Origin: Comamonadaceae bacterium
GTDB taxonomy: Bacteria > Pseudomonadota > Gammaproteobacteria > Burkholderiales > Burkholderiaceae_C
Length of the DNA: 35,875 nt
NCBI GenBank assembly: GCA_947447245.1
Contig: CANFJC010000003.1
Location: 1-35,875 of the forward strand
Direction: 5' to 3'
Shown: piece by piece, positions 8,167-16,525 of the stretch
How positions within the stretch are numbered: the first letter of the stretch is position 1
How the letters are laid out: the number at the start of each line of letters is the position of its first letter
Notes under the pieces: model-generated
Database searches by the model: none
What the model was told of the DNA's origin: nothing
The model's input: the letters and a program-made list of their open reading frames with translations, nothing else
Made by a program: the position numbers and the translations under genes

Positions 8167-9369
8167 TCTAAAAGGCAACATGAAGCGCACCGGCAAGGAC
8201 ACCAGTCGGGGAATGTCCAATGACTCGTGAACTGCAGTGACGCTCTCACCCAGCAGTTGAGTGCGCAGCAAGGATCGAACATAAAACGGCGTGTCTTCTA
8301 AAGTGCTCAGCACTTCGGGCGCTTGGCTCGATTCACTGCACATACCCCGCGAAAGCTGCCAGCCCGAAGAAGGCAAGTTGTGTCTTGCTGGCGCTGTGAA
8401 AGCGGTGTAACTGCCATCCGGTGAAAAGCGTTGCGCCACAACCCGGCCTGGCCCTTGTTTAGGCCTCACATCGTAGACCACGCTGGTATCCCCATTGGCC
8501 ATTTCCGCGCGTGCCCAATCCCAATCTTGGAAGCCGTTTTCTACGGGTTCATCGCCTTCATTGGAATCCATGTAGGCATGACCGCGCCAGCTGAACTGTG
8601 GGTTGTCCATTTCAACTTCAACGCGTGAGCACGGTGCGATAGGTCCCCAACGGTGCAAGCCCTCGTTGTCTAGCGGCGTGACAAAATTGCAAAGCCCTTC
8701 AGGCCTCACAGTGACACGGCCGCGAACTCGCATGGGGATGGGCACATTGATTTCGTCAATGTCAATGGTGAGCGCTTGACCGTCCCAGTTCAAACGACTG
8801 GGGCCAATTTGATAATGCGTGGCATTGCGCGAAACATGCGAGCTGCCTCGCTCTGTCATGGTCCATCGCTTGCCACCTTTGCCATAAAGGGCCACATTCA
8901 AAGCGCAATGGTTTTCAGGATCAGCAAGGCCGCCAGCACGGCTGCGTGCCAATGCATAGTAGGGAGAGAACACACTGCCCACAAAGGCAATGATGGAGAG
9001 GCCGTATTCGCCGTCGTCGCTTAGCGCGTCGACATACCACCAGAGATAACCACCCGGCGGGACGACTTGGTCAAACCGAGGTCCGCCATCAGCGTCGCGG
9101 CCGCCAAACGTCCCGACATGGCTGCCATGGGCACGCCCGGCCCCGGGTGCACGCTGCCCCCCGCCGTGTAAAGGCCCGGCACTTTGCTGCGCGATGAGGG
9201 GCGCGCGAAGGCCGACATCCATCCGTGTGTCGCTTGGCCATAGAGTGCGCCCCCACTGCCCGGAAACAGACGCGCGAAGTCCTGCGGCAAAGTTCGAACC
9301 ACTTGTTGCGGTGAGGCCTTGATCTCTAGGCCACAGCGACGCATCAGCGCCAGACTGCTGGTTTCGCAT
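8149..9369 (-). CDS. crtC: Acyclic carotenoid 1,2-hydratase CrtC (start uncertain)
   Basis: Hydrates the C1,2 end-group double bond of neurosporene or lycopene-type carotenoids. The open frame gives 406 residues. The part homologous to CrtC begins at about 9085 (PRFDQVVPPGGYLWWYVDAL, then SIIAFVGSVFSPYYALAR) and runs to the end, with conserved HCALNVALYG, GRVTVRP and FSWRGHAYMDSNEGDEP. No ATG, GTG or TTG in this frame lies just upstream of that region. Nearest in-frame starts are the ATGs at 9225 and 9369, both deep inside crtD, giving an overlap of about 205 or 349 nt. The true start may be one of these or a rare codon. Same strand as crtD and crtA, last gene of that block. Confidence 0.85.
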   Translation of the reverse strand: MRNQQSGADASLWPRDQGLTATSGSNFAAGLRASVSGQWGRTLWPSDTRMDVGLRAPLIAQQSAGPLHGGGQRAPGAGRAHGSHVGTFGGRDADGGPRFDQVVPPGGYLWWYVDALSDDGEYGLSIIAFVGSVFSPYYALARSRAGGLADPENHCALNVALYGKGGKRWTMTERGSSHVSRNATHYQIGPSRLNWDGQALTIDIDEINVPIPMRVRGRVTVRPEGLCNFVTPLDNEGLHRWGPIAPCSRVEVEMDNPQFSWRGHAYMDSNEGDEPVENGFQDWDWARAEMANGDTSVVYDVRPKQGPGRVVAQRFSPDGSYTAFTAPARHNLPSSGWQLSRGMCSESSQAPEVLSTLEDTPFYVRSLLRTQLLGESVTAVHESLDIPRLVSLPVRFMLPFRMPRRA

Positions 9370-10586
9370 GCGTGTATCTCCGATGAATTGAAGGAATGAG
9401 TATCGCCATCAGCGGGCGCATTGACAAGGCACAAAAGTCGTTCCAAACCAGGCTGAGCCAGCCCTTCGTCGCTTCGATCTTGGGCGCAGACATACACCGT
9501 GCCTTGCTCAGGCAATCTGCGATGTTGAAAAATATCATCAAACTCACGCTGGTAATTTTGGTTGAAAAAGACGTTGTGCCGCACCATGGGAAAGCCACTG
9601 CTTTCAGCATGCATCGACAAGGTGAAAGCTGACAAAGACCGATTTTCCGCGGTCACTGTTTGAAAACTCGGCTGCACGGCTGGGCCCAACAAACCCTGCG
9701 CCAAAGCAGCCACATCGCCATTGAAAATCACATGATCGGCTTCAAGCACTTCACCTGAATCAAGTTGCACACCACTGACTTGACCGCCTTGGGTGAGGAT
9801 GCGCTCGCACGCATGACCATAGCGGGGTTTCACGCCCCATTTTTCGCCCAACTGCGCCAAAGCTTTGGCCACTTCAAACATGCCGCCAGAGACCGACCAC
9901 ACGCCATCCAATTCAACTTGCGCCACCAGCATCAAAGTGGCCGGTGCGGACCAGGGCGAAGAGCCGCAGTAAGTGGCATAGCGACCAAAGAGTTGTTGCA
10001 AACGAGGGTCGTGAAAGTGTTTGCCCAAACTGCGCCACAAACTGGCGAAGGGCCCCAAGCCTGTGAGCGTGGCCATGCCTTGCAATCCCAGATCGCCCAC
10101 CATGCTTAAAAGATCGGGTCGCTCGCTTCGGATGTAGGGTTTCTCAAGCGTGTCATACAGGCTGCGTGCTTGCTTGCAAAAACCCAAAAACCGTCTGGCT
10201 TCTTGGGGGCTGCTGAAGGCTGCGATGGCATCTGCACTCTGGGCGGTGTCAGACAATAAATCGAGTGTCTGTGGGCTGCCATCCCATGCATGTCTGGCCA
10301 GCACGCCAATGTCTTCGAGTTTCAAAATATCGGCAAGTGAGGTGCCCATCTCTTGCAACATTTGATCCAAGACCCAGCGCATGGTAAACACAGTGGGGCC
10401 GGAATCAACGCCCACACCATCGACTTGCACTTGGCGAATTTTGCCGCCAGGGCTTGCGGCGCTTTCAACCAAGCTGACATCCAATCCGCGGTGTGCCAAG
10501 ACCAAGGCACTGACCAAACCGCCAATGCCTGCACCCACCACCACCACCCGAGGTGTGTGCCTGGAATTAAGCATAGACTTTGCCAT
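9021..10586 (-). CDS. crtD: Hydroxyneurosporene/methoxyneurosporene dehydrogenase CrtD
   Basis: CrtI-family FAD desaturase that introduces the C3,4 double bond after 1-hydroxylation. 521 residues from the ATG at 10586. Features: dinucleotide motif VVVGAGIGGLVSALVLAHRG, the following ESAASPGGKI, the GVDSGPTVFTMRWVLDQML segment typical of CrtD, and the C-terminal signature GLYTAGGSVHPGPGVPMAAM. The start at 10586 has AGGG about 10 nt upstream and overlaps the end of crtA by 20 nt; an alternative ATG at 10574 lacks a ribosome binding site. Its 3' end overlaps the crtC frame extensively. Confidence 0.93.
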   Translation of the reverse strand: MAKSMLNSRHTPRVVVVGAGIGGLVSALVLAHRGLDVSLVESAASPGGKIRQVQVDGVGVDSGPTVFTMRWVLDQMLQEMGTSLADILKLEDIGVLARHAWDGSPQTLDLLSDTAQSADAIAAFSSPQEARRFLGFCKQARSLYDTLEKPYIRSERPDLLSMVGDLGLQGMATLTGLGPFASLWRSLGKHFHDPRLQQLFGRYATYCGSSPWSAPATLMLVAQVELDGVWSVSGGMFEVAKALAQLGEKWGVKPRYGHACERILTQGGQVSGVQLDSGEVLEADHVIFNGDVAALAQGLLGPAVQPSFQTVTAENRSLSAFTLSMHAESSGFPMVRHNVFFNQNYQREFDDIFQHRRLPEQGTVYVCAQDRSDEGLAQPGLERLLCLVNAPADGDTHSFNSSEIHACETSSLALMRRCGLEIKASPQQVVRTLPQDFARLFPGSGGALYGQATHGWMSAFARPSSRSKVPGLYTAGGSVHPGPGVPMAAMSGRLAAATLMADLGLTKSSRRVVISGGMSTR

Positions 10587-11277
10587 GCCATTGACCCTGC
10601 ACTTGCAAAGGGACAAATCGTGCAAACATGGATTCAGAAAAATAGTCGTTTTGCGCAGCGTCTTGAATGGCTTCTAAGTGCGCGCCCGAACGCGCATACG
10701 CATTCATGTCCGACACACTGTCCCAAATGGTGAAAGTGGCTTGCCGCACAAAGGGTGCTTCGCCCAAGCCAACCGCCAACTGGCAGCCTTTGGCATCTGT
10801 CAGTGCGTTTTGAGAAGGCGGCGCATGCCGCCAAAACGCAGGTGCTTTGGCCAGCTTGATGGAGGCACGCGTCAGCGCCGCCACAGGCCCCTTGATGGGT
10901 TGCGCCGCGCAAACGTCAAGTGATTGTCCGTCCCAGCTTCCGCGGCATGACCAAGTTTTAAGCAGGGCCCAACACAACTCGTCAGAACGCTCTTGGTACG
11001 CTTGCAATAAACTGGACTTGGCCACAAAGTCTTGGGCTGTTTCCAAAGATTCAAACAAGCCAAACAAACCTTGGCGTGAAGGGCTGGGTCTAAGTCCAAA
11101 ACCACCCTCATAACCACTGCCCAAAACTTTTGAAAACAGCAAGCCAGGAATGTCTTGCAAAGCTTGGGGCCCTTTGACGATGCGCGACCAACCCCACAGC
11201 CGCGAGGCCTGTGCAATGTCAGCCAACAACAGCACGACCACTTGGTCATTGTTGGCTGTTGATGCTGGCGCGCTCAT
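10567..11277 (-). CDS. crtA: Spheroidene monooxygenase CrtA
   Basis: O2-dependent ketolase that converts spheroidene to spheroidenone (2-keto end group). About 236 residues from the ATG at 11277. Family landmarks: IPGLLFSKVLGSGYEGGF, GSWDGQSLD, GPVAALTRASIKLAKAPAFW (very close to the conserved GPVAALTRATI motif) and GLGEAPFVRQATFTIWDS. The ATG at 11277 is chosen because GGGGA lies 9 nt upstream; the ATG at 11292 directly abuts a terminator T-run and has no ribosome binding site. With CrtC, CrtD and CrtF it predicts spheroidenone production under oxic conditions. Confidence 0.92.
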   Translation of the reverse strand: MSAPASTANNDQVVVLLLADIAQASRLWGWSRIVKGPQALQDIPGLLFSKVLGSGYEGGFGLRPSPSRQGLFGLFESLETAQDFVAKSSLLQAYQERSDELCWALLKTWSCRGSWDGQSLDVCAAQPIKGPVAALTRASIKLAKAPAFWRHAPPSQNALTDAKGCQLAVGLGEAPFVRQATFTIWDSVSDMNAYARSGAHLEAIQDAAQNDYFSESMFARFVPLQVQGQWHGKVYA

Positions 11278-11292
11278 GTCTGAATTCCCCAT

Positions 11293-11327
11293 AAAAAAAG
11301 GCCTGAACCGCAGCGGGTGCAGGCCTT
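11293..11327 (-). terminator. Rho-independent terminator after pufC
   Basis: On the minus strand AAGGCCTG (11327-11320) pairs with CAGGCCTT (11305-11298), followed by a run of seven T (11299-11293). Loop of 14 nt with weak internal pairing. It lies 15 nt past the pufC stop (11342) and just before crtA, so it should end most puf transcripts; any readthrough would reach crtA-crtD-crtC. Confidence 0.8.
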
Positions 11328-11341
11328 GTGAGTCTCAGAGT

Positions 11342-12361
11342 TTAAGGCTTTGCGAGGGCCTGAAGCTCTGGGAAGTCTTTGGCCATTTGTGCACCATAAA
11401 GCGGTTTGTAAGCCCCTTGGTGGCAAGTGCTGCAATTGACCTTGGCCACATCACCTTTGGGACCGAGGCGATTTGCCGGGAACTTGTCGGTCAGCGGTGT
11501 CATGTAGTCATTGTTCAAGTCACGCGCCATCCGAATGCCATGCCATGCAGTGACACGTTGCGGCCGAGACTCTTCCCAAGATGCAAAGTTGCGCGTGTTG
11601 TGGCAATACGTGCAATTCACACCCAGAGATTCAGACATGTGCACCATCAGCGAGTAAGTGTGCTCAGCTTGCTTGGTCGATGCACGGTTGGCATGAGCGC
11701 CTGCACCGGTCATGGCTGTATTGCTGTTGACACGAATAGGCTGTGCGTCCTTCAGGTAAGGGGTGAAGGGGTCAAACGGCAAAGACGTTAAACCGGCCGC
11801 TTTGGTGGCAATGTTTTGCCCTGCCAAATCACCCAATAAACTGTTGGCATACAGGCGATCTTTTGGCGCTGTCCAAACTTGCGTTGGGATGTTGTTGCCA
11901 CGGTGACAGGTGTAGCACGTGACGCCAGTTTCGGCCACGTGGGCTTTGTAGTCTTGATTGACCTTTTGCGTCATCTCAATCATGCGACGCGCCACCACCT
12001 TGGTGTACTTGTCGTCATCCGCAAAATTTTGAACATTGTGGCAATAAGCGCAACCGGCCTCTGGCGCAACCCATTGGGTAATGGAGGCCATGTGTCGGTT
12101 GAACTGGCCCACGCTCAGATCGCCCAAAACTTGAACATTTTTGTAAACGTCCTTGGCCTTAGGACCATCGGCATCAGCAGCGTCTGCTGCAGCGGGCGCT
12201 GCATTCAAAGACGCTTGCTTGGCCAAGGTACGCGGGTTGTAGATTTGCTCCATGCCCGTGCCACGGAAGCCAGTTTGAACTGTTTCAATGGGCGGCCTTT
12301 CACAGCCGGCCAACATCACAGCGGCCATCAGGCACAGTGCAGTTTTAAAAATCATTTTCAT
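11342..12361 (-). CDS. pufC: Reaction-centre tetraheme cytochrome c subunit PufC
   Basis: Periplasmic electron donor to the photo-oxidised special pair. 339 residues. A lipoprotein signal peptide (residues 1-20) ends at the lipobox MLAGC, so it is probably a diacylglycerol-anchored lipoprotein. Four heme c sites are visible: CAYCH, CYTCH, CTYCH and CSTCH. The [20 protein letters not shown] segment after the lipobox is conserved in PufC. Start overlaps the pufM stop by 4 nt (ATGA, 12358-12361), indicating translational coupling. The HiPIP encoded at 29482-29790 is a plausible donor. Confidence 0.97.
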   Translation of the reverse strand: MKMIFKTALCLMAAVMLAGCERPPIETVQTGFRGTGMEQIYNPRTLAKQASLNAAPAAADAADADGPKAKDVYKNVQVLGDLSVGQFNRHMASITQWVAPEAGCAYCHNVQNFADDDKYTKVVARRMIEMTQKVNQDYKAHVAETGVTCYTCHRGNNIPTQVWTAPKDRLYANSLLGDLAGQNIATKAAGLTSLPFDPFTPYLKDAQPIRVNSNTAMTGAGAHANRASTKQAEHTYSLMVHMSESLGVNCTYCHNTRNFASWEESRPQRVTAWHGIRMARDLNNDYMTPLTDKFPANRLGPKGDVAKVNCSTCHQGAYKPLYGAQMAKDFPELQALAKP

Positions 12362-13332
12362 GGTTTCACTCCCAGGATAGCGGGATCAACCACGATAGGG
12401 CTGCCCAATGGGTAAGCAGGGACGACATGGTGTTTGACAGACCAGAGGTACCAGTTGTCAACGACGGTTCCTGTAAGCAAGATGCCGACACCGCCAACCA
12501 AGGGGCAGAGCACTGCAAACCACCACGCCCAGCGGTGAATGGATTCCATGGTGGCGTTAAAGCCCATGGTCCAGCGCCAGAACAAAGCAGCCCGCTCAGA
12601 AGCCGTACCGCGATCTACAATTTGTTCAATCTCACGCTCACCGCCATAACGTCCGACCGCCAAGATGGTGGCACCGTGCATGGCAAACAACAACACAGAA
12701 CCGTACAAGAACACAATCGACAGCGCATGGAACGGGTTGTAGAACAAGTTACCGTAGCGCAGCGAGATGGCCGAGACCCAATCTAAGTGCGGAAAGATCC
12801 CAAAGGGTACCGCCTCTGACCAGCTGCCCATCATGATGGGGCGGAAAAATCCGCAAACCAAGTAGAGCCAAATGGCCGCTGCAAAGGCCCAAGCCACATG
12901 CGTGCCCAAGCCAAGTTGTCTGGCACGACGGTAAGTTCGAACCCACCATAACATGATCGATATGGTCAGCAAGAAGCCCACAACAAGCCACCAACCGCCT
13001 TGAGCCAGCGGTGGAATACTCAGACCATAAGACGGCGGTGGTGGCTCCAGTGCCAGCCAAAACAACTGACGCAGCAATTGAATGGGATTCCAGTCAACCG
13101 AAGCCAACATGTTGAAGCCAATGATGTTGAAAGCAGCGATGCCGAATATCAAGGACGCTACGCCGAGCGAGCCCAGATAAACAGGACCGATTTGTGCATT
13201 GCCAATGCGACCAAAGAGGTGCACCAGAAAAGGTTCCCCCGTGCGCTTGTCGTCGCCGCGAGGTAAGTCAACGCCGTGGTGCAAAGGCCCAACGGGCTGC
13301 ACCGAGGTGAAAAGATTTTGGTATTCGGCCAT
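12358..13332 (-). CDS. pufM: Photosynthetic reaction centre M subunit PufM
   Basis: Core transmembrane subunit that with PufL binds bacteriochlorophylls, bacteriopheophytins, quinones and non-heme iron. 324 residues with five hydrophobic helices. It opens [11 protein letters not shown] and carries RC landmarks such as [33 protein letters not shown] (special-pair region), [20 protein letters not shown] and [20 protein letters not shown] (quinone/iron region). The C-terminus is extended, as expected when a bound tetraheme cytochrome is present. It is 19 nt downstream of pufL and overlaps pufC by 4 nt. Confidence 0.98.
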   Translation of the reverse strand: MAEYQNLFTSVQPVGPLHHGVDLPRGDDKRTGEPFLVHLFGRIGNAQIGPVYLGSLGVASLIFGIAAFNIIGFNMLASVDWNPIQLLRQLFWLALEPPPPSYGLSIPPLAQGGWWLVVGFLLTISIMLWWVRTYRRARQLGLGTHVAWAFAAAIWLYLVCGFFRPIMMGSWSEAVPFGIFPHLDWVSAISLRYGNLFYNPFHALSIVFLYGSVLLFAMHGATILAVGRYGGEREIEQIVDRGTASERAALFWRWTMGFNATMESIHRWAWWFAVLCPLVGGVGILLTGTVVDNWYLWSVKHHVVPAYPLGSPIVVDPAILGVKP

Positions 13333-13351
13333 TTCAATTTCCTCTCTTTAA

Positions 13352-14179
13352 TTAGGTGCGCCAGATGGGCATGTTGAGCCACCAACCCCACCATTCAGGC
13401 CAAGCGCCAGTCCAGAACGGGCCACTCACCACAATACAAACAATGCCGAACCACACCGCTGCCAGTGCCAAGAAAAGGCCTAAGCGGTGAATGCCCAAGG
13501 TACCCACTGAGTAACCAATCAGGTCGCGAAAGAACGTGTCTTCGTGTTCTGGCGTCTTGACCACTTCGCCCTTGCCAGGGTTGGTCGCTGACAGCACCAA
13601 GCCGCCGTGCATCGACAGTGCGAGCGTGGTTGCAAAGAACAAACTGGCCGCAATCATGTGCCACGGGTTGTAGTGGAAGTGCAAGTACTGGTAAGCGGTG
13701 TTGCTCACCCAGTCAAGGTGACTGTAGATGCCATAAGGGAATGCATGGCCCCAAGCACCCATCAGCACAGGACGGATCACTTGCAAACTGACATAAGCCA
13801 AAATAGCCATGCTGAAAGCCACTGGCACATGCAAGCCCATGCCTAACTTGCGGCAAATTTCAACTTCACGCAAAGCCCAGGACACAAACGAGCCGATGGC
13901 GCAGACAGTGATCAGTTGCCACAAACCGCCTTCCATCATGGGCGCAAAACGCAAGCCATAAGAAATGTCGGGTGGGGCAATGTTGATTTGCCAAACGTTC
14001 CAAGTGGGGCCCATCGCTGCGCCCCACAAAATCATGGTGGTGCCCGTGAGGACAAAAAACAGTGTCGTGATTCCAAAAAATCCGACATAAAAAGGACCGA
14101 CCCAAAAATCAAACAGGTCGCCCCCAAAAATGGTACCGCCGCGTACACGGTATTTGCGTTCAAAACTCAGCATGGACAT
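13352..14179 (-). CDS. pufL: Photosynthetic reaction centre L subunit PufL
   Basis: Core RC subunit, 275 residues, five transmembrane helices. Opening [20 protein letters not shown] is the standard L-subunit N-terminus. Cofactor regions include [40 protein letters not shown] with the special-pair His, and [20 protein letters not shown] with an iron-ligand His. The ATG at 14179 follows GGAGGATGCAACT, a strong ribosome binding site. It is separated from pufA by 127 nt that contain a strong hairpin. Confidence 0.98.
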   Translation of the reverse strand: MSMLSFERKYRVRGGTIFGGDLFDFWVGPFYVGFFGITTLFFVLTGTTMILWGAAMGPTWNVWQINIAPPDISYGLRFAPMMEGGLWQLITVCAIGSFVSWALREVEICRKLGMGLHVPVAFSMAILAYVSLQVIRPVLMGAWGHAFPYGIYSHLDWVSNTAYQYLHFHYNPWHMIAASLFFATTLALSMHGGLVLSATNPGKGEVVKTPEHEDTFFRDLIGYSVGTLGIHRLGLFLALAAVWFGIVCIVVSGPFWTGAWPEWWGWWLNMPIWRT

Positions 14180-14243
14180 AGTTGCATCCTCCGACCGATT
14201 GACTGTTTGTGAGGTCTTGTAGGCTTCAAATTAAAAATAAAAG

Positions 14244-14286
14244 GACAGACGCATCGTTCAAATGAATTGAGCGAAGTGCGTCTGTC
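14244..14286 (-). promoter_or_regulatory. Intercistronic pufA-pufL stem-loop
   Basis: GACAGACGCA (14244-14253) and TGCGTCTGTC (14277-14286) form a perfect 10-bp stem. After a 2-nt bulge, TCGTTCAA and TTGAGCGA add an inner stem with one non-Watson-Crick position and a 4-nt ATGA loop. In the transcript a U-rich tract follows. Such a hairpin between pufA and pufL is known in Rhodobacter to protect the LH1 mRNA and set LH1:RC stoichiometry; here the U tract may also cause partial termination. Confidence 0.75.
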
Positions 14287-14306
14287 GACATAAAGACCAG
14301 TGGCCC

Positions 14307-14504
14307 TTATTTTTGCGGCAATGCCGCATTTTGTGGCTGTGCTTTCGCCGCTGCGGCCTTGGCCGTATCGGGATGCCAGCTGTTGATGTTGTACCGATCG
14401 CCGCTGATTTGAATCAGGTGAATCGATGTTGAAATAAAGGCAATCATCAGTCCAGTTAGAACTATTGCCTTGCGGGGATCTATCACACGCCACATGCGCC
14501 ACAT
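14307..14504 (-). CDS. pufA: LH1 antenna alpha subunit PufA
   Basis: 65-residue single-helix BChl-binding polypeptide. The N-terminus MWRMWRVIDPRKAIVL is a classic LH1-alpha opening, and His29 in FISTSIHLIQIS is the axial ligand to BChl a. ATG at 14504 follows AAGGAAA. Odd feature: the tract after the helix reads SGDRYNINSW, placing the first C-terminal Trp 14 residues after His29 rather than the usual ~11 (as in Rhodospirillum rubrum or Rhodobacter alpha chains). The C-terminal tail is Ala/Gln/Lys-rich (AKAAAAKAQPQNAALPQK). It starts 14 nt after the stop of an extra small gene instead of directly after pufB. Confidence 0.93.
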   Translation of the reverse strand: MWRMWRVIDPRKAIVLTGLMIAFISTSIHLIQISGDRYNINSWHPDTAKAAAAKAQPQNAALPQK

Positions 14505-14518
14505 AGTAATTTCCTTTC

Positions 14519-14743
14519 TTAACTCAATTGAGAAATAACGGTATAGACAGAAGACTTCACGCCGTCCAAAGTGCCCGTTGAACCCTCGGCCCCAGGGAGC
14601 CAGCTTCGCCAGTCAAGGACCAGCAACTGTCCCGCTAAAGCGAGAACCATGAACACTAAAAATAGCAAAACATAGGTGACCCCATAACCATCGAAATGGT
14701 CGTGAGATTGAGCCGTTGTCATGCGATCGTTCGGATGGGTCAT
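14519..14743 (-). CDS. Unrecognised 74-aa single-helix membrane protein inserted between pufB and pufA
   Basis: ATG at 14743 with GGAG about 10 nt upstream, 24 nt after pufB, ending 14 nt before pufA, so it is embedded in the LH1 operon with proper translation signals. Residues 1-20 are hydrophilic with His and Asp (RMTTAQSHDHFDGYG), about 21-43 form one membrane helix (VTYVLLFLVFMVLALAGQLL), then LDWRSWLPGAEGS and an amphipathic C-terminal stretch (GVKSSVYTVISQLS). There is no His inside the helix that could ligate BChl in the usual position, so it is not an ordinary alpha or beta chain. It does not look like PufX, PufQ, protein-Y or the Blastochloris gamma chain as I know them. By position it may be an accessory RC-LH1 subunit. 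Function unknown. Confidence 0.8.
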   Translation of the reverse strand: MTHPNDRMTTAQSHDHFDGYGVTYVLLFLVFMVLALAGQLLVLDWRSWLPGAEGSTGTLDGVKSSVYTVISQLS

Positions 14744-14767
14744 ACGTATCTCCGTTGAATGGTTTTT

Positions 14768-14911
14768 TTAGAACCAGGGACGCCAGATCCACACTAAGCT
14801 GTGGGCGAAGAAAGCTCCCACAGCCCACAACAGGTAGCCCTGTATGAAGTACTGGTGAAACTCTTGGGCTTCTTCGTCTGACAGCCCTGAAGGGTTAGCT
14901 GCATCAGTCAT
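14768..14911 (-). CDS. pufB: LH1 antenna beta subunit PufB
   Basis: 47-residue polypeptide, ATG at 14911 preceded by AGAGG, stop TAA at 14768. It reads SGLSDEEAQEFHQYFIQGY then FFAHSLVWIWRPWF at the C-terminus. The LSDEEAQEFH motif, the helix His37 (BChl ligand) and the terminal WRPWF are diagnostic of LH1-beta. First gene of the puf operon, 147 nt downstream of bchZ; a PpsR-like palindrome lies in that gap. Confidence 0.96.
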   Translation of the reverse strand: MTDAANPSGLSDEEAQEFHQYFIQGYLLWAVGAFFAHSLVWIWRPWF

Positions 14912-14949
14912 AGTTTGTGCCTCTTTCTAAATGCCTTTCGGCGACTCCC

Positions 14950-14967
14950 TGTACCCTTGCAGATACA
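14950..14967. promoter_or_regulatory. PpsR/CrtJ-type palindrome upstream of pufB
   Basis: Exact TGT-N12-ACA (TGTACCCTTGCAGATACA), flanked by CC and GG to extend the symmetry, 39 nt before the pufB start. A second inverted repeat, CTGTTG (14975-14980) with CAACAG (14995-15000), lies beside it. PpsR/CrtJ repress photosynthesis genes under oxygen through this motif in other purple bacteria; direct control of puf would be inference. Confidence 0.55.
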
Positions 14968-15058
14968 GGACGGACTGTTGTGGCTTTGACACCGCAACAG
15001 GTGGACCCCCGGACTAGCCGAAGGATTGGACGACCCAACGAATTCAAGTGCACACCTT

Positions 15059-16525
15059 TCATGCGTGTGCGCCTTCATTCGCTTGACCGAACAATTCTGT
15101 GAATCTTTCCGCTTCAACATGAGAGCGGCCGGTTTCCCGTGCATCTCGCTCTGCTTGATCGCGCATTCGTTTGGCTGCTGAAATTCGAACCAATACGGGT
15201 TGTTGTTCCAACAAAGCTTCTAATCTGTCTTGTGCTTCTGGCTCCCACGGCACGGTGGTATTGGGCGCTGAGCGACCCAAAGTGCCTTCAATCTTGTCCA
15301 TCTCGGTGCCCAGTGGCAGGATGTGGAACAGCGCATCAAAAAGACCGTTGCAAAACTCTTGAATGATGTACGTAGCGCCTGCATAGCCCATGAAAGGCGT
15401 GCCGGTATGCCGGCGAATGATGGGCAATGGAAAACTGGCTGGGATGAAACTGGTTTTCATCATGCCGCCACCACCGCACTCGGCCAAATAGATGCGCTCG
15501 TTGTAGCTGCCGTACAAAATGAGCGGCGTTTTTTCCGTGACCAGTCTGCGTACTTCGGCGTTGTCGGTTTTGGCACCCGCGATGCGCGAGATGGCAAAGT
15601 TGCAGGGCAGGCCCATTTCGTCTTCTAAGAAATGGCGAATGCCGCGCGTGTAGGTTTCGTTGGCAACCACGCCAAAGTTGGCAGTACCAAAAAAGTCTTG
15701 GGTGACAGAGCGCCATAAATCCCAAATGGGCTTGATGGTGCTGTGCTTTTCTCTTTCGATGAAGGGCTCGGGATCGAGGCCAAGCAATTCGCCCAAAGAG
15801 CGCAAGAATTTGGTGGTGCTGTGCAAGCCAATGGGTGCTTGCAAGTAAGGCCGCTCTAGAGCTTCACAGAGCATGCGACCAAATTCGCGGTACATGCAAA
15901 TGTTCACATCGGCTTCGACCAAGCGCGACACATCGGCCAGATGTGATCCCAAGGGGAAGACCATGTTGACTTCAGCGCCGATGCCTTGCACCAAGCGGCG
16001 AATTTCAGCCAAATCGCTGGGTGAGTTGAAGGTGCCGTAGCTCGGTCCAATGATATTGACGCGTGGACGCTCGCCTTCTTTGCGCTCCCGCTTGGGCACA
16101 TGCTTGATGCCGTATTGTTGCCACAGCCAGTACATGGCTCGGTTGGCGCATTGCCACTGATCTTCGTCGATGGTGCGCGGTAAAAAGCGTTGCAGGTTGG
16201 TGCCTTCAGGCGTCACACCACCACCAATCATTTCTGCGATTGAACCTGTGACCACCACTGAAGGCAGATCAGGGTTGAGAGTGGCGTGTGCACGGCGCAT
16301 GGCACCTTCGGTGCCTTCACGGCCCAATTGCTCTTCTGCCAAACCCGTGACCACAATGGGCAACTCATGAGGCGGCAGTGCATCGGTGTAATGCAAGACC
16401 GAAGTGACAGGCAAATTCTCGCAGCCCACGGGGCCGTCAATGACAACTTGCAAGCCTTTGATGGCGGTGAACACATACACCGCTCCCCAATAGCCACCTG
16501 CGCGATCGTGGTCAAGAACTAGCAT
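15059..16525 (-). CDS. bchZ: Chlorophyllide a reductase subunit BchZ
   Basis: With BchX and BchY forms the nitrogenase-like complex that reduces ring B of chlorophyllide a. 488 residues. It opens [20 protein letters not shown], with the BchZ Cys in [31 protein letters not shown] follows. Later parts ([32 protein letters not shown]) are typical. The start overlaps the bchY stop by one base (TGATG). Last gene of a probable crtE-crtF-bchCXYZ unit leading into puf, the superoperon arrangement known in Rhodobacter. Confidence 0.97.
   Translation of the reverse strand: MLVLDHDRAGGYWGAVYVFTAIKGLQVVIDGPVGCENLPVTSVLHYTDALPPHELPIVVTGLAEEQLGREGTEGAMRRAHATLNPDLPSVVVTGSIAEMIGGGVTPEGTNLQRFLPRTIDEDQWQCANRAMYWLWQQYGIKHVPKRERKEGERPRVNIIGPSYGTFNSPSDLAEIRRLVQGIGAEVNMVFPLGSHLADVSRLVEADVNICMYREFGRMLCEALERPYLQAPIGLHSTTKFLRSLGELLGLDPEPFIEREKHSTIKPIWDLWRSVTQDFFGTANFGVVANETYTRGIRHFLEDEMGLPCNFAISRIAGAKTDNAEVRRLVTEKTPLILYGSYNERIYLAECGGGGMMKTSFIPASFPLPIIRRHTGTPFMGYAGATYIIQEFCNGLFDALFHILPLGTEMDKIEGTLGRSAPNTTVPWEPEAQDRLEALLEQQPVLVRISAAKRMRDQAERDARETGRSHVEAERFTELFGQANEGAHA

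Noticed and set aside
11150-11791. 213-codon plus-strand frame across crtA start and pufC
   Set aside because: Antisense to two well-supported genes and their terminator; no recognisable domain.
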